From CAWJPY01 sp963844865 (GTDB lineage Bacteria > Acidobacteriota > Thermoanaerobaculia > Thermoanaerobaculales > Sulfomarinibacteraceae): a stretch of DNA of 64,000 bases. The notes below the pieces were generated by a model, which saw only the letters and a list, made by a program, of their open reading frames with translations, did no database searches and was not told where the DNA came from. Shown here piece after piece: positions 24,605 through 33,212 of this stretch. The stretch spans positions 310,001 to 374,000 of the forward strand of contig CAWJPY010000001.1 of NCBI GenBank assembly GCA_963844865.1, read 5' to 3'. A program made the translations under genes and the position numbers. Position 1 is the stretch's first letter; each line of letters opens with the position of its first letter.

Positions 24605-25807
24605 ATGCCGAGCTTCGAATGGAAAGGCCGCGACCGCGAGGGCAAGCCCCAGACCGGGGTCCTGATCGGCGACAGCAAGGACGCGGTGATCGCCGCACTC
24701 AGGCGGCAGCAGATCGTGGTCACCACGGTCAAGGAGAAGGGCAAGGAGATCGCGCTGCCCAAGTTCGGCGGGGGCATCAAAGCGAAGGACATCGCGATCT
24801 TCACCCGCCAGTTCTCGGTCATGATCGACGCCGGGCTGCCGCTGGTGCAGTGCCTCGAGATCCTGGGCCAACAGCAGGAGAACAAGGCCTTTCAGAAGGT
24901 CATTCTCCAGGTCCGCCAGGACGTGGAGGCCGGCTCGTCCCTGGCCGAGGCGATGCGCAAGCACCCCCAGGCCTTCGACGACCTGTACGTGAACATGGTC
25001 GCGGCCGGCGAGGCCGGCGGTATCCTGGACACCATCCTGCAGCGCCTGGCCACCTACATCGAGAAGATCGTCAAGCTGAAGAGCCAGGTCCGGTCGGCGC
25101 TGATCTACCCGGTGGCGGTCATCACCATCGCGGTGGTCGTGGTGTACGTCATCCTGTGGAAGGTCATCCCCGTCTTCGCCACCCTCTTCGAGGGCCTCGG
25201 CGGCCAGCTGCCGTTCCTCACCCAGATCGTGGTGAACCTCTCCAACTTCATCGGCAACTTCTGGTGGTTGATCCTCCTCGTCGTCGTGGGTTCGGTCTTC
25301 GCGGTCCGCCGGTACTACAAGACCGACGCCGGGCGCTACCAGATCGACAAGCTCATGCTCAAGTTGCCGGTGTTCGGCGGTCTGCTGCGCAAAATCGCGG
25401 TGGCCCGCTTCTGCCGTACGCTCGGGACCCTGCTCTCCTCGGGCGTCGCGATCCTGGAGTCTCTGGAGATCACCGCCCGCACCGCCGGTAACGCCGTCAT
25501 CGAGGAGACCATCTTCAAGGTCCGCAAGGAGGTAGAGGAGGGCAAGACCCTCGCCGAGCCGCTGGCGCGGTCGGAGCAGTTCCCGCCCATGGTGTGCCAG
25601 ATGATCGGGGTCGGCGAGCAGACCGGCGCCATGGACACCATGCTGAGCAAGATCGCGGACTTCTACGAGGACGAGGTGGACGCGGCGGTCGAGGGCATGA
25701 TGTACCTCATCGAGCCGGTGATGATCGCCTTCCTCGGCGTCGTCATCGGCGTCATCGTGGTCGCCATGTACCTGCCCATGTTCTCGCTGATCAGCCAGAT
25801 CGGTTGA
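24605..25807 (+). CDS. pilC: Type IV pilus inner-membrane platform protein PilC
   Basis: PilC is the inner-membrane platform protein that couples the PilB/PilT motors to the pilin. Starting at the ATG at 24605 (MPSFEWKGRDREGKPQTGVL), preceded by GGGGAGGG, it is 400 residues. Two T2SS-F domains are visible: the first ahead of a transmembrane segment (LIYPVAVITIAVVVVYVILW), the second ahead of the C-terminal one (FLGVVIGVIVVAMYLPMFSL), with a middle membrane helix around WWLILLVVVGSVFAV. The frame is continuous with pilT in this sequence, but family lengths and the internal start argue for a separate gene. Its stop overlaps the pilS start. Confidence 0.94.
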   Translation: MPSFEWKGRDREGKPQTGVLIGDSKDAVIAALRRQQIVVTTVKEKGKEIALPKFGGGIKAKDIAIFTRQFSVMIDAGLPLVQCLEILGQQQENKAFQKVILQVRQDVEAGSSLAEAMRKHPQAFDDLYVNMVAAGEAGGILDTILQRLATYIEKIVKLKSQVRSALIYPVAVITIAVVVVYVILWKVIPVFATLFEGLGGQLPFLTQIVVNLSNFIGNFWWLILLVVVGSVFAVRRYYKTDAGRYQIDKLMLKLPVFGGLLRKIAVARFCRTLGTLLSSGVAILESLEITARTAGNAVIEETIFKVRKEVEEGKTLAEPLARSEQFPPMVCQMIGVGEQTGAMDTMLSKIADFYEDEVDAAVEGMMYLIEPVMIAFLGVVIGVIVVAMYLPMFSLISQIG

Positions 25808-27486
25808 TGAACCGGGCGTGGTCGACGTCCATCACCGGCGGTCGCGCTCCGGCGGTGATGATGCCGTCGGTGCGGGCCCTGCGCTGGCTGCTCGGCATCC
25901 GCCTGGTGGTGGTCTCGACCCTCTTCCTGGGGGTCCTGGTCATCCAGGTCGACGCCGAGCTGGTCCTGGAGCTGAGGTACTTCTACGGGCTCATCCTCGC
26001 CTGCTACGGCCTGTCGCTGCTCTATCTCGTCCTCTACGTGCGCTCCGTGTCGACCCGCCTGCAGGCGATGGTGCAGCTGCTCGGGGACATCGGCATCGTC
26101 TCCGGCTTCGTCTACCTGACAGGGGGCCTGTACTCGCCCTTCTCCTTCCTCTACCTCACCGTGATCGTGGTGGCCGCCACGCTCCTGCGGGGGGGGGGCG
26201 TCATCGTCGCCGGGCTGTCGGCGGTGGCGTACGGGGTGCTCGTGGACCTGATGGTGTTCCGGGTCCTGCCCGTCCCGCCCAACCTGGCCGGCTTCGATGT
26301 GCCCCTCCAGACCTCGCACGTGCTCTACCAGCTCATGATCCACGTGGTGGGGTTCGGACTCGTGGCGGTGCTCGCCTCCTATCTGAGCGAGTCGCTGCGC
26401 ACGGCCCACACCCGGCTCGAGGAGCAGAGTGAGCGCGCAAAGCAGTTCGTGGCCCTCACCGAGCACGTGGTGCGGTCGGTGGGCACCGGCATCCTGGCCA
26501 CGGACCTGGACGGTGGGCTGCTCCACCTCAATCCCGCCGGAGCGCGCATCCTGGGCGTGGGCGAGTCCGACGAGCTCACGGGGCACCCCCTCGAGGAGAT
26601 CATGCCGCTGGCCGGAAAGGACTGGACGACCCTGCGCGACCTGGCTCGAGAGCGGCCCCTGCAGCGGCTGAGCGCCGCACTGGCAACACACCCGATCAGC
26701 CTCGGCCTGTCCGTGGGCCCGTTGCGCGACGAGCGCGGCACCCTGGTCGGCTTCATCGTCAACTTCCAGGACCTGACCGAGCTGGAGGCCGACACCGAGC
26801 GGCGGCGACTGCAGGAGCGGATGGCGGCGGTGGGCGAGATGGCGGCGCGCATGGCCCACGAGATCAAGAACCCCCTGGCGTCCATCTCCGGGTCGGCCCA
26901 GATGCTGTCCTCCCTGGCCACCGCCGAGGACACGGGCCGGCGCCTGCTGCGCATCGTGGTCGACGAGTCGCGCCGGCTGTCCGACATCCTCGACGACTTC
27001 TTGGAGTACGCGCGCCCCGAGAAGGGAACCCAGCAGCCCTGCGATCTGCCCGCCCTGCTGACGGACTGCGTCGACCTGCTGCGCCGCTCCCACGAGCTGC
27101 GCGACCACCACCACGTGCGTCTTCAGGCGCCCGCGAGCCTCGTCATCAACGGCGAACCGCACCTCTTGCGCCAGCTCTTCTGGAACCTCTCCCGGAACGC
27201 TCTCCAGGCCATGCCCGAGGGCGGCGAGCTGGAGATCTCCGTCGAGCGGGGAACGGACTCGATCTTGTTGCGGTGGCGCGACACAGGGGTGGGCATGGAC
27301 GAGGACATCCGGCGGCGTGCCTTCGAGCCCTTCGTCACCACCCGCCCCGACGGTACTGGCCTCGGCCTGGCCGTGGTGTACGCGGCGGTCCAGAGCCACG
27401 GTGGCACCATCGCCATCGACTCGGCCCCCGGACGAGGCACCAGCATCGCCATCGAGCTCCCCCTGCGCCGGGAGGTGGCCGCGTGA
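25807..27486 (+). CDS. pilS: Membrane-bound sensor histidine kinase PilS
   Basis: This is the sensor kinase of the PilS-PilR pair that controls pilin expression. The 559-residue protein starts at 25807 with a TGATG overlap with pilC. The N-terminal third has about six membrane helices (LRWLLGIRLVVVSTLFLGVL onward to VVGFGLVAVLASYL). A PAS domain follows at about residues 215-330. The HisKA H-box MAHEIKNPLASISG is near residue 349, and the ATPase domain shows WNLSRNALQAMPEG, DTGVGMDEDI and DGTGLGLAVV. PilS in other bacteria senses pilin in the membrane. The same is presumed here. Confidence 0.93.
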   Translation: MNRAWSTSITGGRAPAVMMPSVRALRWLLGIRLVVVSTLFLGVLVIQVDAELVLELRYFYGLILACYGLSLLYLVLYVRSVSTRLQAMVQLLGDIGIVSGFVYLTGGLYSPFSFLYLTVIVVAATLLRGGGVIVAGLSAVAYGVLVDLMVFRVLPVPPNLAGFDVPLQTSHVLYQLMIHVVGFGLVAVLASYLSESLRTAHTRLEEQSERAKQFVALTEHVVRSVGTGILATDLDGGLLHLNPAGARILGVGESDELTGHPLEEIMPLAGKDWTTLRDLARERPLQRLSAALATHPISLGLSVGPLRDERGTLVGFIVNFQDLTELEADTERRRLQERMAAVGEMAARMAHEIKNPLASISGSAQMLSSLATAEDTGRRLLRIVVDESRRLSDILDDFLEYARPEKGTQQPCDLPALLTDCVDLLRRSHELRDHHHVRLQAPASLVINGEPHLLRQLFWNLSRNALQAMPEGGELEISVERGTDSILLRWRDTGVGMDEDIRRRAFEPFVTTRPDGTGLGLAVVYAAVQSHGGTIAIDSAPGRGTSIAIELPLRREVAA

Positions 27487-28862
27487 GTGCCCCCCGGGTG
27501 CTGGTGGTGGACGACGAGGCCTCCATCCGTGAGTTCCTGACCATCCTGCTCGAGAAGGAGGGCTACGAGGTCGCCACCTCCGAGTCGGTGGCGGGGGGCA
27601 AGGAGAGGCTCCTGGCCGGGCGGTACAACCTGGTGATGTGCGACCTCAAGCTGCCCGACGGCAGCGGGCTGGCCGTTCTCGAGGAGGCGCGGCGCCGCGA
27701 GCTGGACTGCCCCTTCATCATCATCACCGCCCACACCACGCCCCAACACGCCCTGGACGCGCTCCGGGCCGGCGCTGCGGAGTACCTGTCGAAACCTTTC
27801 AACGTCGACGACCTCAAAGTCATCGTGGCGCGCCTGCTGAGCCGTGGCACCCGCGAGCAGGAGCCCTTCGCGATCCCCGAGTTCATCGGCTCCTCGTCCG
27901 TGATCCAACGCATCCTGGAGCTCGTGCCGCGGGTGGCGCAGACTCCGTCGACGGTGCTCATCACCGGGGAGAGCGGCACCGGCAAGGAGCTCTTGGCGCG
28001 GGCGATCCACGCCCACTCCAGCCAGGCCAAGGGCCCGTTCCTGACCGTCAACTGCGGCGCCCTCCCCGAGGGCCTCCTGGAGTCCGAGCTCTTCGGGCAC
28101 GTCCGGGGTTCCTTCACAGGGGCCGTGCGGGACCACACGGGGCTGTTCGAACAAGCGGTCGGCGGCACCATCTTCCTGGACGAGGTGGGGGAGCTCACGC
28201 CTGCCATGCAGGTCAAGCTGCTGCGAGTGCTCCAGGAGCACGTGGTGCGCCCGGTGGGCGGCAGCAAGGAGATCACCGTCGACGTACGGGTCCTGGCTGC
28301 CACCAACCGTGACCTGAAGCGGGACGTGGAGGGTGGCGACTTCCGAGAGGACCTGTACTACCGGCTGAACGTGCTCCACCTCCACCTGCCGGGGCTCCGC
28401 CACCGCCTCGGTGACATCCCGGAGCTGGCACGCCACTTCGTCGCCCGGACCTGCGAACGCTTCAGGGTGCCGGTCAAACGGCTCGCACCGGATGCGATCC
28501 GGGTCCTCCAGGCGTACCCGTGGCCGGGCAACGTCCGCGAGCTGGAGAACGTGATCGAGCGGACCGTGGCCCTGGAGCCCTCCGAGCTCCTGTCCTCGGG
28601 CAGCCTGCCGGAACACCTGCAGGGCGAGGCCGGGGACATCGGTGCCGAGGCGCTCACCCTACCCGAGGAGGGCGTCGACCTGGAGGAGCACCTGGACAAC
28701 GTGCGACACAGCCTGATGCGCCAGGCGTTGGAGCGCACGGGGGGCCACCAGAAGCAGGCCGCCGATCTGCTGCGCCTGTCCTACCGCGCGTTCCGGTACC
28801 ATGCCCACAAGTTGGAGTTGATCCGAGATGACGACACCACCGGCAAAGACGACAAGGAGTAG
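27483..28862 (+). CDS. pilR: Sigma-54-dependent response regulator PilR (GSFTGA variant)
   Basis: This NtrC-family activator starts at a GTG (27483) that overlaps the pilS stop (GTGA). It is 459 residues long. The receiver domain has phospho-acceptor Asp near residue 53 (MCDLKLPDGSGL) and Lys in LSKPFN. The AAA+ domain has Walker A GESGTGKE near residue 162, Walker B GGTIFLDEV and the R-finger region. The loop that touches sigma-54 reads GSFTGA where GAFTGA is canonical (about residue 209). A Fis-type HTH (QKQAADLLRLSYRAFRYH) closes the protein. It presumably controls pilA and other sigma-54 promoters, none of which I found in the window. Confidence 0.93.
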   Translation: MSAPRVLVVDDEASIREFLTILLEKEGYEVATSESVAGGKERLLAGRYNLVMCDLKLPDGSGLAVLEEARRRELDCPFIIITAHTTPQHALDALRAGAAEYLSKPFNVDDLKVIVARLLSRGTREQEPFAIPEFIGSSSVIQRILELVPRVAQTPSTVLITGESGTGKELLARAIHAHSSQAKGPFLTVNCGALPEGLLESELFGHVRGSFTGAVRDHTGLFEQAVGGTIFLDEVGELTPAMQVKLLRVLQEHVVRPVGGSKEITVDVRVLAATNRDLKRDVEGGDFREDLYYRLNVLHLHLPGLRHRLGDIPELARHFVARTCERFRVPVKRLAPDAIRVLQAYPWPGNVRELENVIERTVALEPSELLSSGSLPEHLQGEAGDIGAEALTLPEEGVDLEEHLDNVRHSLMRQALERTGGHQKQAADLLRLSYRAFRYHAHKLELIRDDDTTGKDDKE

Positions 28863-29412
28863 GAGCTACCGTCTCGGAGGCGCCTCCGGGGCGGGCCTGG
28901 CGATGGCCACGACCGTGGCCCTCATCCTGGGGGTAGGCTGCTCCCCGCGGCAGGGGCCCGCCGCAGGCGGGGCGGCCACTCCGACCCTGACGGTGACGAC
29001 GCCCGCGTCGGCTCCCCCCACGGCCGTGCTGCCCGACGGCAGCGCCATCCGCCTGGAGCTGGCCGTCACCCCCGAGGAGATCAGCAATGGGCTCATGTTC
29101 CGACCGACATTGCCCGAGGACAGAGGCATGCTCTTTCTGTTCTCCGTGGCGCGGGTGCCCGCCTTCTGGATGAAGAACACCCTCATCCCACTGGATCTGG
29201 TGTTCTTGAACGGTGCCGGCACCGTGGTCGACCTGATCCGAGACGTGCAGCCGTGCGCCGTCGAGCCCTGCCCCCAGTACGTGCCCGAACATCCCGCGCG
29301 GGCCGTGCTGGAGCTCGCCGCCGGCGTCGCGGCGCGACACCACCTGGTCGTCGGCGACACGATCCACTTCGAGCACGTGGAAGGGTACCCGGTCGAGCAA
29401 CCCCCTTCCTAG
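28828..29412 (+). CDS. DUF192 family lipoprotein
   Basis: A 194-residue protein of the DUF192 family, whose function is not established. The N-terminus (TRSRSYRLGGASG, then a hydrophobic stretch ending ILGVGC) looks like a lipoprotein signal with a lipobox-like GVGC at about residue 38. After a Pro/Thr/Ala-rich linker comes the DUF192 core with its hallmarks GLMFRPTLPEDRGMLFLF and FWMKNTLIPLDLVFL, and the AVLELAAGVA motif. It overlaps the 3' end of pilR by 35 nt, so it is probably the last gene of the pil transcript. No functional link to pili is evident from the sequence. Confidence 0.88.
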   Translation: MTTPPAKTTRSRSYRLGGASGAGLAMATTVALILGVGCSPRQGPAAGGAATPTLTVTTPASAPPTAVLPDGSAIRLELAVTPEEISNGLMFRPTLPEDRGMLFLFSVARVPAFWMKNTLIPLDLVFLNGAGTVVDLIRDVQPCAVEPCPQYVPEHPARAVLELAAGVAARHHLVVGDTIHFEHVEGYPVEQPPS

Positions 29413-29541
29413 CCCCTCAGCGGAGCTGTGACAGCGGGCAGCGACAGCCATCACCGGGCCCGCGAGCGTTGACGGCGAGCAGCAGCATGCTTGCCTCCGG
29501 ATCGCGAGAGTCCAGCGCTTCGCGATGTCCAGAGGGGGTGT

Positions 29542-29598
29542 CAGGCACCGCCGGAGATGAAGCGACGGAGTGTTCCGACGTGACGTCGACGGTGCCTG
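29542..29598. repeat. 9-bp inverted repeat within a GGTGTCAGGCACC-type palindromic motif
   Basis: CAGGCACCG at 29542-29550 and CGGTGCCTG at 29590-29598 form a perfect dyad with 39 nt between. The left arm is part of GGTGTCAGGCACC (29538-29550), itself a near-palindrome. The 260-nt gap between convergent DUF192 and FmdB genes (29413-29672) holds nothing else I can name. It may act as a shared hairpin terminator or be a small dispersed palindrome. Confidence 0.4.
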
Positions 29599-29672
29599 GC
29601 GCCCAGTCTGCTCCTCCCAGAAGGTTCTGTGGGTCGTGAATGGGGCGCCGGCGGAACGAGGAACGGCGGAGG

Positions 29673-29972
29673 TCAGTCGCCCTTGGTCGCGGAATCGGCG
29701 GCCGTCTTCGCCGTCTCCTCCTTGGGGGGGGCCTTGGCGTCCCCGGTCTCGGAGGCTGAGGGCCCCTTGCCGTTGCCGCCGCGGGACCCGCTGCCCTTGC
29801 CGTAGTCGGTCACGTACCAGCCCGAGCCCTTGAACTGCAGGGCGGGGGCGCTCAGCAGGCGGTGCACCTCTCCCCCGCACACTGGGCAGGAGGCCACCGG
29901 ATCGTCGGACACTCTCTGAATGCGCTCGAACCGATGAGCGCAGACCACGCACTCGTACTCGTACAGCGGCAT
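29673..29972 (-). CDS. FmdB-family zinc ribbon protein
   Basis: A 99-residue protein whose first 45 residues are the FmdB/CxxC_CxxC_SSSS regulatory zinc ribbon: MPLYEYECVVCAHRFE with CxxC, then CPVCGGEVHRLLSAPALQFK with a second CxxC. The motif FKGSGWYVTDYG is characteristic of the family. The tail is a low-complexity, Lys/Ala/Glu-rich, probably disordered extension ending in SATKGD. FmdB-type proteins are widespread and suspected regulators, but their function is unknown. It lies 24 nt after the DUF4388 gene on the same strand, so the two may be cotranscribed. Confidence 0.9.
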   Translation of the reverse strand: MPLYEYECVVCAHRFERIQRVSDDPVASCPVCGGEVHRLLSAPALQFKGSGWYVTDYGKGSGSRGGNGKGPSASETGDAKAPPKEETAKTAADSATKGD

Positions 29973-29996
29973 ACTCGATCCTATCTCTGACCCGTT

Positions 29997-30755
29997 CTAG
30001 CCGGGCGCGCTCCTGACCTGTATCTTGATGTGGCCGGTGTCGCGCCCGATGAGGCCCAACTCCGAGAACGCATAGAGGACGCGGGCGTTGATCCCCGGGC
30101 TCATGGGTCCACCTTGGCACAGCTCGAACAGGGTGCGCTTCCCGTCCACGAGGTCGAGCAGGCTGCGCTCCCCCGACTCAAGGCGAAACCCCCCGAGGTG
30201 CTCCGGCCATTCCTGGCGCTGCAGGACCGTCTGCCGGCCGCCGAGGCGCGCCGTCGCCACTCTGACGTCGGAGATGCGCTTGCAGCCGGACAGGATCACG
30301 CGGGGGATGGGCAGATTGAGGGTGCGGGCACCGGAGCTGGTCCGGCCGACTCGGCAGACCACCCGGCCGCGCTCCCAGTTGAAGAGGTTCCAGAGAATCT
30401 GCCGATTCTGCTCCCGAACCGCCGCCGCCAGGTCCTCCGAGCTCAAGAAGCCCATCTGCACCAGCACCGCGCCGTGGCGCAGGCCGGGGGCCGAACGCGC
30501 GAGCTCGCCGGTGGAAACCTCGTACTGGGCGCGGGAGACGCGACCGCTCCGGAGCAGAAACTCGCCCAGTGACTCGGAGCGGTCGGTGGAGGCGGCACCG
30601 ACCACACAGCCGTCCGCGAAGGAAAGCAGCCGCCGTTCGCCGTCCCGCTCGATCTCCGTCTCACCAGGCACCTGATAGCGTCCCACCGTGGCCAGAAGCC
30701 GCGGCAGTGGCATCGCCGTCAGGTCGCCATGGTAGGAAAAGTCAGCCTCGCCCAT
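29997..30755 (-). CDS. DUF4388 (PATAN) domain protein
   Basis: I place the start at 30755 (MGEADFSYHGDLTAMPLPRL), giving 252 residues; the frame extends further upstream but runs toward the tRNA-Sec gene. The N-terminal half is a DUF4388/PATAN domain (FSYHGDLTAMPLPRLLATV, a glycine-rich LLSFADGCVVGA, then ESLGEFLLRSGRVSRAQYEV). These domains occur in regulatory proteins of Acidobacteriota and Myxococcota, often with receiver domains or in gliding and pilus signalling. The C-terminal half (SLLDLVDGKRTLFELCQ) resembles the short winged-helix-like repeat found after DUF4388. The proximity to the pil cluster is suggestive only. Confidence 0.8.
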   Translation of the reverse strand: MGEADFSYHGDLTAMPLPRLLATVGRYQVPGETEIERDGERRLLSFADGCVVGAASTDRSESLGEFLLRSGRVSRAQYEVSTGELARSAPGLRHGAVLVQMGFLSSEDLAAAVREQNRQILWNLFNWERGRVVCRVGRTSSGARTLNLPIPRVILSGCKRISDVRVATARLGGRQTVLQRQEWPEHLGGFRLESGERSLLDLVDGKRTLFELCQGGPMSPGINARVLYAFSELGLIGRDTGHIKIQVRSAPG

Positions 30756-30786
30756 CGCCCTCGCTCGCCTGATGTCCGAAACGACG

Positions 30787-30885
30787 TGGCGGAAGCGCAA
30801 GGGAATCGAACCCTCCGACCGACCCCACGAGGGCCGGCCCAACGGATTTGAAGTCCGCGGAAGCCACCAGGCCCCATGCGCTTCC
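30787..30885 (-). tRNA. selC: tRNA-Sec (selenocysteine, TCA anticodon)
   Basis: A 99-nt tRNA on the minus strand with the hallmarks of bacterial selenocysteine tRNA: an 8-bp acceptor stem GGAAGCGC/GCGCTTCC, a long D stem, anticodon stem CGGA-CTTCAAA-TCCG with anticodon TCA, a very long variable arm (GGGCCGGCCCTCGTGGGGTC region), T-loop TTCGATT, discriminator G and an encoded CCA. It is alone on its strand, just upstream of the DUF4388 gene. Its presence implies that the organism decodes some UGA codons as selenocysteine. selA, selB and selD are not in the window. Confidence 0.97.
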
Positions 30886-31042
30886 GGTTCGGATCATAGC
30901 ATCGCGCTCCCCGCGGGTGCCCCTGTGCACGGTCGACGATCTCTTCGGGGGTCGTGACGAGCATCTGGACCGGCTCGGCTCTCGACTTGACCGGTGGTGC
31001 CGGAAGCATCATATTCAGCAGGAACAACACAGGGAGCCGACG

Positions 31043-33151
31043 ATGAGCCATCTCCCCAGGATGTGTCTTTGGAGCTTCCTACTCGCGGCCTCGTGGGCCG
31101 GCGTCACCGCCGCGGAGCCGGGGTGGCGGACCTTGGGTCCCGCCGGGGGTCGCGTTCTCACCCTCGCCGTGAGCCCAGCCGACGATGCCGTGGTCTGGGC
31201 CGGCACCCCCCAAGGCGTGTATCGCAGCGAGGACGGGGGAGTGTCGTGGCGGTTCTCGGGCCTCCTCGACGAGGAGGTCCTCGCCCTCGCCGTGGACCCC
31301 ACGACTCCCGACGTGGTATATGCAGGCGTTGCGGCTCGGCGGCTCGGGACCGGTGGCGTCCTCGTCACCCGGGACGGCGGCGCCACGTGGGTCTCCGGCC
31401 GCTCGGGGCTGGAGGATCCCCGTGACGCCTCGGAGAGCCCTCCCTCCCGGTATCTGCCCGTGAACGCGTTGCTCGCCGACCCCTCCACGCCGGGCGTGGT
31501 GTGGGCTGGCACCGGGGGGCATGGCGGCCTCTTCCGCAGCATCGACGGGGGCGCCACGTGGACGTGGCAGGCGTTCATCCACGACGTGCGAGGCCTGGCC
31601 ACCCATCCGACGCTGGGGGGGCGCCTCTTTGCGGCGGCCGACTACGCCCTGCGCCGCTCGGAGGACGGCGGCGCCACCTGGTCGTTGCTTCACGACGGGA
31701 TGCCCCTGCCGGTGACCATCGACCACCTGGCCGTCGCGCCGTCGAACCCCGACGTGCTGTATGCCGCTTCCTCGACCCTGATCTTCACGAGCGGTGACGG
31801 CGGCGACCACTGGCATGCCGTTGCCGACACCTCCACCCACGACCTGGGCCCGTCCGGGATCACCGCCCTGGTGATCGACCCCCACGACGCCGAGCATGTG
31901 CTGGTGGCGACCCGCCTTCACGGCGTCTACGAGACCGACGATGGGGGAGGGGCCTGGCGACAGGCGGGGGACGGCCTGGAGTGCAGCCCGGGGGACTCGG
32001 CCGTGACCCACCTACGCCCCACGGCCCTGGCCGTCTCGGCGTCGTCTGGTCGGCTGCTCGCGGGCACCGAGCGCGAAGGAATCTTCGTGCGCTCCCTCGC
32101 CGGCGGGAGGTGGACGCCCTCCACCGATGGTCCGTCCGCTGTGTCAGCGACCGGCATCGCCCTCGATCCGGACGATCCGGGCACCCTCCTGGTGACCACC
32201 GCCGGCCGCGGCATCCAGCGCAGCACCGACGGTGGCGCCACCTGGGCAGACGCCAACGCCGGCGTCCCCGGCGACTGTGGTCCCTGGGACTACCTTCCGA
32301 CCGCGTTGCCCGTCCCGTTCTGCCGCGCGTTGACCGGTCTCCTGTGGTCGCGGTCGGGCGACGCCGTGCTCGCAGCCTCGGAGTGCGGGGTCTTCGCCAG
32401 CTCCGACCGGGGTCGCTCGTGGACCGAGGTGCCCGCGCCGGACTGGATCGACGTCCTCGCCCCCAGTCCGAGCGATGACGACATCGTCTATCTGATCGGC
32501 GGCACGGGGGACCGCCGCGGAGTCTCTCGGAGTGCGGACGGGGGCTTCACCTGGACAGCGTGCGCCGCGGCGCCCGACGGGGTGAGGCCGAGCTGCCTGG
32601 CCGTCAGCCCGGCCGACTCGGACATCGTGCTGCTCGGCACCCACGCGGGGCTCTACGTGAGCCAAGACGGCTGCTCGAGCTGGGCGGGGCCGGGGGCCGT
32701 CTTCGATGCCCCCTGTGGGGACTGGCGGGACGACACCGTACACGTCCTCGGATGGATGCCTGCGGGATCAGGCCGAGCGTTCGCCGGCACCGAGTGCGGC
32801 CTCCTGCTCAGTGACGATGGCGGTGAAACCTGGGAGGACGCCGGACTGCCGGGCGCCGTGGTCACCGCCTTCGCCATCGCCGGGGCGTCTGTCGTCGCCG
32901 GCACGTGGGGAAACGGCGTCTGGGAGAGTCGCGACCAAGGCACCACCTGGTGGCCCGTCGATGACGGCACGCTCAAACCCTTCGTCCACAGCCTCACCTT
33001 CGACCTGCTCCATCACCGCCTGCTCGCCGCCACCGAGGGCAGCGGGGTCTTCGCCCTGCGGGTGCCGCCGGCCCCCCGGCGGCCGTTGATTCGGCGGGAG
33101 CCAACCACGGTCGAGGATTGCCCGCTCGCCCTCCGCCGCGAGCTGCGCTGA
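31043..33151 (+). CDS. Secreted Asp-box (BNR) beta-propeller protein
   Basis: A 702-residue exported protein starting at 31043 (MSHLPRMCLWSFLLAASWAG), preceded by AGGGAG, with a signal peptide ending near TAAEP. The mature part contains about twelve Asp-box motifs of the S-x-D-x-G-x-x-W type, for example RSEDGGVSW, RSIDGGATW, ETDDGGGAW, RSTDGGATW, LSDDGGETW and ESRDQGTTW, spaced 45-70 residues apart. This is the pattern of sialidase-like or Vps10/YCF48-like propellers. There are no sialidase catalytic residues that I can identify, so a binding or scaffolding role outside the cell is more likely. No anchor is seen at the C-terminus. It is a single gene facing away from selC. Confidence 0.85.
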   Translation: MSHLPRMCLWSFLLAASWAGVTAAEPGWRTLGPAGGRVLTLAVSPADDAVVWAGTPQGVYRSEDGGVSWRFSGLLDEEVLALAVDPTTPDVVYAGVAARRLGTGGVLVTRDGGATWVSGRSGLEDPRDASESPPSRYLPVNALLADPSTPGVVWAGTGGHGGLFRSIDGGATWTWQAFIHDVRGLATHPTLGGRLFAAADYALRRSEDGGATWSLLHDGMPLPVTIDHLAVAPSNPDVLYAASSTLIFTSGDGGDHWHAVADTSTHDLGPSGITALVIDPHDAEHVLVATRLHGVYETDDGGGAWRQAGDGLECSPGDSAVTHLRPTALAVSASSGRLLAGTEREGIFVRSLAGGRWTPSTDGPSAVSATGIALDPDDPGTLLVTTAGRGIQRSTDGGATWADANAGVPGDCGPWDYLPTALPVPFCRALTGLLWSRSGDAVLAASECGVFASSDRGRSWTEVPAPDWIDVLAPSPSDDDIVYLIGGTGDRRGVSRSADGGFTWTACAAAPDGVRPSCLAVSPADSDIVLLGTHAGLYVSQDGCSSWAGPGAVFDAPCGDWRDDTVHVLGWMPAGSGRAFAGTECGLLLSDDGGETWEDAGLPGAVVTAFAIAGASVVAGTWGNGVWESRDQGTTWWPVDDGTLKPFVHSLTFDLLHHRLLAATEGSGVFALRVPPAPRRPLIRREPTTVEDCPLALRRELR

Positions 33152-33212
33152 TCGTCGGGATCGCCACCGGCACCGGAGTCGTGCCGGCACGGCGTCACCC
33201 CCCCCCCGCCCC

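Noticed and set aside
28828..28862. The 35-nt pilR/DUF192 overlap as a sign of another frameshift.
   Set aside because: Both proteins have normal ends: PilR ends after a complete HTH, and the DUF192 protein needs its upstream start for the signal sequence, so the overlap looks genuine.
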